DNA of 6,051 nucleotides from contig PRDT01000010.1 of assembly GCA_003173995.1 (NCBI GenBank), forward strand, positions 1-6,051. The letters run 5' to 3'. The notes under the pieces were generated by a model. The model was given only the letters and a program-made list of their open reading frames with translations, made no database searches and was not told the origin of the DNA. How positions within the stretch are numbered: the stretch's first letter is position 1; each line of letters starts with the position of its first letter. Below are positions 1 to 4,793 of this stretch, in pieces. The stretch is from Candidatus Levyibacteriota bacterium. GTDB taxonomy: Bacteria; Patescibacteriota; Microgenomatia; Levybacterales; UBA12049. The translations under genes were made by a program, and so were the position numbers.

Positions 1-802
1 ACTTTTCATCTACCATTGCCTGAAGCACTTGCTGACTTCGAGCCAAATAATATTTATGACCATTAAATGGATAGTAAAGACTTGGTCCTTGTGGAAGTCC
101 TGCTAAAAATGCACTCTGTGCAAGATCAATTTCATTTACATGTTTGCCAAAATACGCTTCTGATGCAGCCTCAACACCAATATTTGCTCCGCCGTAGCTC
201 ACATCATTTAAATACATTTCTAAAATTTGATCCTTGCTGTATTTCTTATCAACTTGAATGGCTAAAATAAGCTCTTTGATTTTACGAGGAAGAGTCTGCT
301 CAAAAGACTGAAGAAGCACATTTCTGACTAACTGCTGGGTAAGGGTTGATCCTCCTGAAATTCGACGAAGGAGAATAAGGTCTCTGACAGCACGAAGATA
401 ACCAGTAACAGAAAACCCAGAATTCTTGTAAAAATTTCTATCTTCAATAGCAATTGTTGCATGCTGCAAATTCTTTGGCATATCTTGTAAATTCACATAG
501 ACACGATTTTGATTTTGATAGACAGAATAGAGCAGTATTCCTTTACTATCGTAGATACGAGTGGATTCGGACAGATCATTATTCACTAACTTTCCAGGAG
601 TAGGAAGATCTTTGCCATACCAAATGAAAAGTCCAACTGCAAGAATAACAAGACCAATAAGGCCAAAAAAAGCATATGTTGTGATGCGACTCCATATCAT
701 GACAGAAGTTATGTTATATGAAGGCTTATGAGGAAAAAGTATTCTACTCAAGAATTCTTTGATCATGTGAGCGTGTCTTCGACGACTACGGAATGTGGAC
801 AT
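1..802 (-). CDS. Class A penicillin-binding protein, N-terminal part (GT51 transglycosylase), runs off the left edge
   Basis: Bifunctional PBP1A-type enzymes polymerise lipid II glycan strands with a GT51 domain and cross-link them with a C-terminal transpeptidase. They are anchored in the cytoplasmic membrane. Only the first 267 residues are in the window, so the transpeptidase domain is not visible. Seen: an Arg-rich cytoplasmic tail (RSRRRH at 5-10); one membrane span at about 41-61; then the GT51 motifs. These are AIEDRNF at 118-124 with catalytic Glu120, GGSTLTQQLVRN at 150-161, RKIKELILA at 173-181 with the second conserved Glu (E177), ILEMYLN at 193-199, and YGGANIGVEAASEAYFGK at 203-220. 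The His usual in motif 1 (EDxxFxxHxG) is Asn127 here. The ATG at 802-800 is chosen because a good -10 box lies 10 bases upstream and the N-terminal tail is typical. There is no Shine-Dalgarno sequence. Family assignment is secure; whether the full protein is bifunctional is inferred. Confidence 0.93.
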   Translation of the reverse strand, partial: MSTFRSRRRHAHMIKEFLSRILFPHKPSYNITSVMIWSRITTYAFFGLIGLVILAVGLFIWYGKDLPTPGKLVNNDLSESTRIYDSKGILLYSVYQNQNRVYVNLQDMPKNLQHATIAIEDRNFYKNSGFSVTGYLRAVRDLILLRRISGGSTLTQQLVRNVLLQSFEQTLPRKIKELILAIQVDKKYSKDQILEMYLNDVSYGGANIGVEAASEAYFGKHVNEIDLAQSAFLAGLPQGPSLYYPFNGHKYYLARSQQVLQAMVDEK

Positions 803-812
803 AGACGTATTG

Positions 813-842
813 ATTATAGTCGAATTTGACAGCAATAAGCAA
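813..842 (-). promoter_or_regulatory. Sigma70-type promoter of the penicillin-binding protein gene, giving a nearly leaderless mRNA
   Basis: Read on the minus strand, there is a -35 TTGCTT (842-837), an 18-base spacer and a perfect -10 TATAAT (818-813). The ATG follows the -10 box after 10 bases, so transcription should start only about 2-4 bases before the start codon. This fits the absence of a Shine-Dalgarno sequence. Its -35 box lies inside the spacer of the divergent plus-strand promoter. Confidence 0.72.
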
Positions 843-855
843 CTTTTGTTAGAAT
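826..855 (+). promoter_or_regulatory. Sigma70-type promoter of the leader peptide/attenuator transcript
   Basis: There is a perfect -35 TTGACA (826-831), an 18-base spacer and a -10 TAGAAT (850-855, 5 of 6 consensus). Transcription should start near 861-863, only 5-7 bases before the ATG of the leader peptide at 868. It interlocks with the minus-strand promoter, so one polymerase would probably exclude the other. Confidence 0.75.
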
Positions 856-867
856 CTATCAAACAAT

Positions 868-936
868 ATGATAGTACGAGCAGCAAATAGCTATTATTAC
901 AGTCTCTCTCGGGGGATTGTAGTTGCTGTGGCGTAA
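868..936 (+). CDS. Putative tyrosine-sensing leader peptide (22 aa)
   Basis: This short frame is ATG...TAA, 22 codons. Its ninth to eleventh codons are TAT TAT TAC (892-900), a run of three tyrosines flanked by serines (NSYYYSLS at residues 7-14). The tail is hydrophobic (GIVVAVA, 16-22). It begins 12 bases after a -10 box and has no Shine-Dalgarno sequence, like the PBP gene and tyrS here. It ends 24 bases before the terminator stem, and its second half encodes one strand of a competing RNA helix. Leader peptides with runs of the regulatory amino acid are established for the trp, his, leu, thr and pheST operons of enteric bacteria. A tyrosine version upstream of tyrS fits the same logic. The peptide itself probably has no function. 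The frame and codons are seen directly; the regulatory role is inferred. Confidence 0.72.
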   Translation: MIVRAANSYYYSLSRGIVVAVA

Positions 937-985
937 AATAATAATTAAGCATACTAAGACAATCTCCCACCAGGGAGATTTTTTT
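899..985 (+). promoter_or_regulatory. Putative tyrosine-responsive transcription attenuator with four pairing regions
   Basis: Four segments can pair in mutually exclusive ways. Region 1 (899-906, ACAGTCTC) starts inside the last Tyr codon and pairs with 913-920 (8 pairs, two G-U, 6-base loop). Region 2 (911-920, GGGGGATTGT) pairs with region 3 (959-968, ACAATCTCCC): 10 pairs, one G-U. Region 3 (961-968) also pairs with region 4 (973-980) in the terminator. A ribosome stalled on 892-900 would cover region 1 and free region 2 to capture region 3, giving read-through. A ribosome reaching the stop at 934-936 would cover part of region 2, so regions 3 and 4 form the terminator. With no translation, 1:2 plus 3:4 also terminates. 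A competing fold adds 905-910 with 973-978 outside the 2:3 helix and could also stop transcription. The pairings are seen; the switching is inferred from known attenuators. Confidence 0.7.
961..985 (+). terminator. Intrinsic terminator of the attenuator
   Basis: A perfect 8-bp stem AATCTCCC/GGGAGATT (961-968 with 973-980) has a 4-base loop ACCA and runs into seven T residues (979-985). There is no matching T run on the other strand, so it acts on plus-strand transcripts. It would release an RNA of about 124 nt starting near 862. It lies before the 92-aa gene, not after a gene, as expected for an attenuator. Confidence 0.85.
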
Positions 986-1042
986 GTGGAAAATTATGAA
1001 AAATACTGTATTACCAAATCACTTTTCTCATCCTTCTTTCAA

Positions 1043-1067
1043 CTCTGAAAGGCTAATACTTTCAGAG
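1043..1067 (+). repeat. Perfect inverted repeat (hairpin) in the 5' untranslated region of the 92-aa gene
   Basis: CTCTGAAAG (1043-1051) and CTTTCAGAG (1059-1067) form a perfect 9-bp stem with a 7-base loop. No T run follows, so it is not an intrinsic terminator. It sits 13 bases before the Shine-Dalgarno sequence without sequestering it. It could be an RNA-stability or processing hairpin, or a DNA operator. I cannot tell which. Confidence 0.55.
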
Positions 1068-1080
1068 AATTTCTATCGAG

Positions 1081-1090
1081 AGGAGGTGAG
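1081..1090 (+). promoter_or_regulatory. Strong Shine-Dalgarno sequence of the 92-aa gene
   Basis: AGGAGGTGAG is an essentially complete anti-16S match, and AGGAGGTGA ends 7 bases before the ATG at 1097. It decides the start and the reading frame in a region where a longer overlapping frame is also open. It contrasts with the other starts visible in full in this window, none of which has a Shine-Dalgarno sequence. Confidence 0.88.
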
Positions 1091-1096
1091 ACATCT

Positions 1097-1375
1097 ATGG
1101 CAGAAAGGATATTTAAGGGACAAAGGCGGGCTCTCCAAAGAGAAGCAGCACTTTCTCGTGTTCCAACAAGTATTGCTGATGAAGATAGAGAAAGAGCAGC
1201 GCGATCTATTGCAAAGCATGACAGTAAGCTTCGACGACAGATGCAAGAAGCAGAACATGCAAGGGCTCTTGCTATTGAGCAATGGTTTGTCGAAAGCGGC
1301 GCAAGTCATATCTTTGGCATTCCAAGGCGCAACCCGGTTACTGGACAGATTGAGGGAGGAGGTCACCCAAGCTAA
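1097..1375 (+). CDS. Hypothetical Arg-rich, tyrosine-free 92-aa protein
   Basis: I do not recognise this family. The start is fixed by the Shine-Dalgarno sequence at 1081-1090. The codons mostly end in A or T, like those of tyrS and recG, which supports this frame over the overlapping one. Residues 1-65 are strongly charged and probably one long helix or coiled coil (for example RERAARSIAKHDSKLRRQ at 31-48). The tail is different: FGIPRRNPVTGQIEGG at 73-88, rich in Gly and Pro, possibly a conserved motif. It has 13 Arg, 3 Lys, one Trp, no Cys and no Tyr. There is no signal peptide or membrane span, so it is likely cytoplasmic, and its charge would allow nucleic-acid or ribosome binding, though that is speculation. 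It is the first gene behind the tyrosine attenuator and lies 71 bases before tyrS. Confidence 0.75.
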   Translation: MAERIFKGQRRALQREAALSRVPTSIADEDRERAARSIAKHDSKLRRQMQEAEHARALAIEQWFVESGASHIFGIPRRNPVTGQIEGGGHPS

Positions 1376-1387
1376 TGTCCTACACAT

Positions 1388-1417
1388 AAGTGGGCTAGAA
1401 CCTAGGCTAGCCCGCTT
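1388..1417 (+). repeat. Long inverted repeat between the 92-aa gene and tyrS
   Basis: AAGTGGGCTAG (1388-1398) and CTAGCCCGCTT (1407-1417) pair over 11 positions with one G-U, with an 8-base loop containing the palindrome CCTAGG. No T run follows on either strand, so a classical intrinsic terminator is not supported. It may be a weak terminator, an mRNA 3'-end stabiliser for the upstream gene, or an operator for the tyrS promoter that starts 11 bases later. Confidence 0.6.
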
Positions 1418-1427
1418 GAAAAATTCA

Positions 1428-1436
1428 TGCTATACT
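1428..1436 (+). promoter_or_regulatory. Extended -10 promoter of tyrS, giving a nearly leaderless mRNA
   Basis: TGC followed by TATACT (1431-1436) is an extended -10 element. No convincing -35 box lies 16-18 bases upstream, where the inverted repeat sits. The -10 box is 10 bases from the tyrS ATG, the same distance as in the PBP gene, so the transcript would start about 3-4 bases before the ATG. No Shine-Dalgarno sequence precedes tyrS. Confidence 0.55.
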
Positions 1437-1446
1437 TTGAGAAAAT

Positions 1447-2637
1447 ATGGACAAGATTGAAGAATTACTTACAAGAGGTGTTGATAGCGTTTACCCAACA
1501 AAAGAAGAACTTGGGAAAGTCCTCAGAGACGGGAAAAAATTAAAAATTTATCAAGGATTTGACCCAACCGGAACACAACTTCATGTGGGACATATGGTGG
1601 GATTTAGAAAGCTCGCCCACTGGCAAAAATTAGGACATAAAGTTGTATTCCTTATTGGTACCGGTACAGGCCAAGCTGGCGATCCATCTGGAAAATTAAA
1701 AGCACGTGATACTTTTCTCACGGAAGAAGAGCTCAAGCAAAATGCACGCGATTATGTCATGCAGGCAGGTAAATTAGTTAATTTTGAAGGCGATAATCCT
1801 GTTGAGATTGTCTACAATGGCGATTGGCTCAATAAATTAGCACTCAAAGACATTTTAGATATTGCAGGACACTTTTCCCTTCAACAGCTTTCAGAACGAG
1901 ATCTTTTCCAAGAAAGAATGAAAAAAGGAGAAGATGTGAATTTACGAGAATTCTTGTATCCACTTTTGCAAGGGTATGACTCAGTCGCTATTTCAACAGA
2001 TGTTGAATTGGGTGGACGGGACCAGATGTTTAATATGCTGGCAGGACGAAAATTAGTGAGGGAAATGCAGGGAAGAGAAAAGTATGTGATGACAACACCA
2101 CTCCTCACAGACTCTGAAGGGCGAAAAATTGGTAAGACGGAAGGAAATGTTATTGCACTGACTGATAAGCCAGAAGACTTGTTTGGGAAAATGATGTCAC
2201 TTCCTGATGACATTATTGTTAAAGGTATGGAGTATCTGACCGATATTCCAATGGAAAAAATTAAAGATATTGAAAAGCAACTTGCAGAAGGTGGACACCC
2301 AGTACCATTCAAAAAGCAGCTTGCCTTTGAAGTTGTCAAACAACTGAATGATGAAAATGCAGCGAAAGAGGCACAAGAGCATTTTGAAAGAACCGTACAA
2401 AGAAAAGAATTGGATGCTGTTGAAATCCCAACAACAGAACAATCTTTGGTTGATGTTGTTGCTCAAATAGCAAAAGAAGGGACGACTCTGAGTAAATCAG
2501 AAGCAAAAAGGATTATTGAGCAAGGTGGCGTAGAAATAGATGGACAAAAAGAGATAAATGCGAGTAAAATAATGGAGAAAGGAAATTATACATTGAAAAT
2601 TGGGAAGTTCCGACTTATCCAATTAGCTGTTAATTAA
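1447..2637 (+). CDS. tyrS: Tyrosyl-tRNA synthetase
   Basis: This class I synthetase joins tyrosine to tRNA-Tyr with ATP in the cytoplasm. At 396 residues it has the usual length. Seen: the Rossmann catalytic domain with FDPTGTQLHVGH (38-49), where HVGH at 46-49 is the HIGH signature; the tyrosine-binding helix YPLLQGYDS (171-179) with Tyr171, Gln175 and Asp178; GGRDQMFN (189-196); and RKIGKTEGN (226-234) as the KMSKS loop. A linker follows, then a C-terminal S4 RNA-binding domain at about 333-394 that contacts the tRNA. FLYPLLQGYDS and the LFGKMMSLPDD stretch (245-255) resemble the H. pylori/Thermus-type TyrRS, while the KIGKT loop is closer to the E. coli KFGKT form. The ATG is chosen for the -10 box 10 bases upstream. 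A membrane peptide gene starts one base after the stop. Likely expression is from its own promoter plus read-through of the tyrosine attenuator. Confidence 0.97.
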   Translation: MDKIEELLTRGVDSVYPTKEELGKVLRDGKKLKIYQGFDPTGTQLHVGHMVGFRKLAHWQKLGHKVVFLIGTGTGQAGDPSGKLKARDTFLTEEELKQNARDYVMQAGKLVNFEGDNPVEIVYNGDWLNKLALKDILDIAGHFSLQQLSERDLFQERMKKGEDVNLREFLYPLLQGYDSVAISTDVELGGRDQMFNMLAGRKLVREMQGREKYVMTTPLLTDSEGRKIGKTEGNVIALTDKPEDLFGKMMSLPDDIIVKGMEYLTDIPMEKIKDIEKQLAEGGHPVPFKKQLAFEVVKQLNDENAAKEAQEHFERTVQRKELDAVEIPTTEQSLVDVVAQIAKEGTTLSKSEAKRIIEQGGVEIDGQKEINASKIMEKGNYTLKIGKFRLIQLAVN

Positions 2638-2638
2638 T

Positions 2639-2758
2639 ATGGAACTATTTCGCAAACACGAACGAATATTAAAAATTTTGATTGCTATCTCATCGCTTGC
2701 CCTTATTGCAAGTGCATTTCTCACACCACTATTAGCAGGTGGCGTTATTGGACAATAA
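2639..2758 (+). CDS. Small single-span membrane peptide (39 aa) between tyrS and recG
   Basis: A 39-codon frame starts with an ATG one base after the tyrS stop (TAATATG) and ends with TAA four bases before the recG ATG. It has a basic N-terminus (MELFRKHERILK, 1-12), a hydrophobic segment at about 13-33 (ILIAISSLALIASAF and on) and a short tail GGVIGQ (34-39). That is the pattern of a single-pass peptide with its N-terminus inside, or of an uncleaved signal anchor. No Shine-Dalgarno sequence precedes it, so ribosomes probably restart after tyrS. It fills the tyrS-recG gap almost exactly and keeps a coherent membrane-peptide composition, which argues for a real gene. I do not recognise a family. 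It may serve mainly to couple recG translation to tyrS. Confidence 0.68.
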   Translation: MELFRKHERILKILIAISSLALIASAFLTPLLAGGVIGQ

Positions 2759-2762
2759 CACT

Positions 2763-4793
2763 ATGCTTCTTTCAACACCCGTTACTGATGCCGGAAGGGC
2801 ATATAAAATGTATGCTACCCGTCTTGAGAAATTAGGTATTACCACCCTAAAGGACTTTTTATTTCATATTCCACATCGATATGATGATTTTTCTGTTGTT
2901 TCTAAAGTACAAGAGCTCCAAGCAGGAGAAGTGGTGACTGTGAAGGGAACACTCATTGAGTTGAAAAACCAATTCACCAGAAGTTATAAAAAAATCCAAA
3001 AGGCAGTATTACAGGATGAGACAGGTATTGTTGATGTATTGTGGTTTAATCAGCAATTTCTGACTAAGACTCTCCATGTTGGCGATACCGTTGCTCTTTC
3101 AGGAAGAGTAGAAGGAGATGGTCCAATTCTCACGCTTACTGCACCAGTGTATGAACAAATAGGTGCAGATGGCGTCACTATTCATACGGGAAGATTGGTA
3201 CCTATATATCCTGAGACCAATGGTGTGTCCTCTAAATGGCTGAGACGCCAGGTCTATAAATTACTTCTCACTGCAAAAGAAGAGTTAGAGGAATACCTCC
3301 CTGAAGATGTGAGAAAAAGACATCATTTGTATGACTTGTATACTGCTCTTTGGCAAATTCATTTTCCAGACAATTTAGAAATGGCAATGAAAGCAAAAGA
3401 GAGACTTGCCTTTGATGAAGTATTTCTTATTCAGCTTGCAGCAAAAGAGAGAAGAGCACTTTGGAAAGAGAAGCAAAAAGGATATCTACTTGAGCTTAAC
3501 AAATTTGAGAAAGACATTGATAAGTTATGGGAGTCATTACCATTTGAGCTGACAGGTGCACAAAAGCGAACTGTTGGAGAGATTTTCACTGACTTCTCAA
3601 CAGGTAAGCCCATGAATAGACTTGTTGAAGGAGATGTCGGAAGCGGCAAGACGATTGTTGCTGCTATTGCAATGTATGTTGCGTATCTTAATGGTTATCA
3701 GTCAGTCCTGATGGCCCCCACTGAAATTTTGGCAGAGCAACATTTTGCCACAATTAAAAAATTTCTTGAAAAATTTGGTGTTGGAGTATTCTTAGCAACA
3801 GGAAGTAAAAAATTAAAAGTACCTGAGGATACAAAATTAGATATTCTTATCGGTACTCACGCTGTCCTTTCTGAAAAAATTGCTTTTGATAATTTAGGAC
3901 TAGTTGTTATTGATGAACAACAGCGATTTGGAGTTGAACAGCGAAGTATTATCAGAGAAAAGGGCACCAATCCTCACCTTCTGACAATGACTGCAACACC
4001 AATCCCACGTACCGTTGCGCTTACTTTGTATGGAGATTTGGATTTATCCATTATTGATGAGATGCCAAAAGGAAGAAAAGAAATTAAGACTTGGCTTGTC
4101 CCCCCACAAAAAAGAGATGGAGCGTACAAATGGATAGAGGAGAAAATTACCAAAGAACATGATCAAGTATTTATTGTTTGTCCATTTATTGAAGAGTCAG
4201 AAAATATGACAACAGTGAAGGCTGCAAAAGTAGAATTTGAAAGACTCCAAAAAAATGTATTTCCAAAATTAAAACTCGCCATGTTGCATGGAAAAATGAA
4301 AGCAAAAGAAAAAGATGAAGTATTGGCCGACTTTAAAGCAAAAAAATATGACATTTTGGTTGCAACTCCTGTTGTTGAGGTGGGAATTGATATCCCAAAT
4401 GCAACAATTATTCTTATTGAAGCAGCTGATAGATTTGGACTGGCAGGTCTTCACCAACTTCGTGGTCGTGTTGGTAGAGGAGACAAGCAATCATTTTGTC
4501 TTCTGTTTACTGAATCCAAAAATGCACAAACAACAACACGCCTCAAGTCTCTTGAGACTATGCATAACGGAGCAGCACTTGCAGAGCTCGACTTACAAAT
4601 GAGAGGAGCAGGAGAGTTGTATGGAACACTCCAACATGGCAGACGCTGGTTAAAGATAGCATCATTTGGAGACTTTATGTTGATAGAAAGAGCAAAAGAA
4701 GAAGCAAATAATGTATTCGGAAAATTACCTGACTTGCCACTACTCAAACAAAAAGTAGAAGAAGTAACAATTAAACAAGTCAATCCTGATTAG
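2763..4793 (+). CDS. recG: ATP-dependent DNA helicase RecG
   Basis: RecG is a superfamily 2 translocase that reverses stalled replication forks and moves branched DNA. From the ATG it has 676 residues, normal for the family. Domains in order: N-terminal wedge with an OB fold at about 50-130 (AGEVVTVKGTL, then DETGIVDVLWFNQQF); helicase domain 1 with Walker A GDVGSGKT (290-297), motif II DEQQRFG (384-390; usually DEQH) and TATPIPRT (410-417); helicase domain 2 with VEVGIDIPNAT (538-548) and QLRGRVGR (565-572); then the C-terminal region MRGAGELYGTLQHG (613-626). By position, the TRIP-motif residues of E. coli RecG (R609, R630, Q640) correspond to R593, R614 and Q624 here, all kept. A GTG at 2739 would add eight residues and overlap the membrane peptide. 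The ATG at 2763 gives a typical N-terminus (MLLSTPV) and follows that peptide's stop by four bases. There is no Shine-Dalgarno sequence, so coupling is likely. Confidence 0.96.
   Translation: MLLSTPVTDAGRAYKMYATRLEKLGITTLKDFLFHIPHRYDDFSVVSKVQELQAGEVVTVKGTLIELKNQFTRSYKKIQKAVLQDETGIVDVLWFNQQFLTKTLHVGDTVALSGRVEGDGPILTLTAPVYEQIGADGVTIHTGRLVPIYPETNGVSSKWLRRQVYKLLLTAKEELEEYLPEDVRKRHHLYDLYTALWQIHFPDNLEMAMKAKERLAFDEVFLIQLAAKERRALWKEKQKGYLLELNKFEKDIDKLWESLPFELTGAQKRTVGEIFTDFSTGKPMNRLVEGDVGSGKTIVAAIAMYVAYLNGYQSVLMAPTEILAEQHFATIKKFLEKFGVGVFLATGSKKLKVPEDTKLDILIGTHAVLSEKIAFDNLGLVVIDEQQRFGVEQRSIIREKGTNPHLLTMTATPIPRTVALTLYGDLDLSIIDEMPKGRKEIKTWLVPPQKRDGAYKWIEEKITKEHDQVFIVCPFIEESENMTTVKAAKVEFERLQKNVFPKLKLAMLHGKMKAKEKDEVLADFKAKKYDILVATPVVEVGIDIPNATIILIEAADRFGLAGLHQLRGRVGRGDKQSFCLLFTESKNAQTTTRLKSLETMHNGAALAELDLQMRGAGELYGTLQHGRRWLKIASFGDFMLIERAKEEANNVFGKLPDLPLLKQKVEEVTIKQVNPD

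Noticed and set aside
67..270. 67-codon plus-strand frame
   Set aside because: Antisense to the conserved GT51 coding sequence, with no recognisable features.
856..985. T-box riboswitch upstream of tyrS
   Set aside because: I see no T-box consensus bulge or Stem I features, and the region is too short. The Tyr-codon reading frame explains the terminator better.
862..985. Known structured RNA such as 6S, SRP RNA or tmRNA
   Set aside because: No signature motifs were seen, and length and folds do not match. A short attenuated RNA is the simpler explanation.
1073..1387. 104-codon minus-strand frame
   Set aside because: Cys- and Ser-rich product, no promoter or ribosome binding site, fully antisense to the 92-aa gene; a shadow frame.
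984..1460. 158-codon plus-strand frame covering the whole 92-aa gene and overlapping the tyrS start
   Set aside because: It starts at a TTG in the terminator T run (or an ATG at 996) with no Shine-Dalgarno sequence. Over 1097-1375 its codons often end in G or C, unlike tyrS and recG, while the 92-aa frame shows A/T-ending codons and a perfect Shine-Dalgarno sequence.
1881..2339. 152-codon minus-strand frame within tyrS
   Set aside because: Antisense to conserved TyrRS motifs, with a Ser/Ile-rich composition typical of a shadow frame.
2739..2762. GTG start for recG eight codons upstream
   Set aside because: It overlaps the 39-aa membrane peptide and adds residues not typical of RecG. The ATG at 2763 lies four bases after the peptide stop.
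4315..4602. 95-codon plus-strand frame within recG
   Set aside because: Out of frame inside conserved helicase motifs; low-complexity product.
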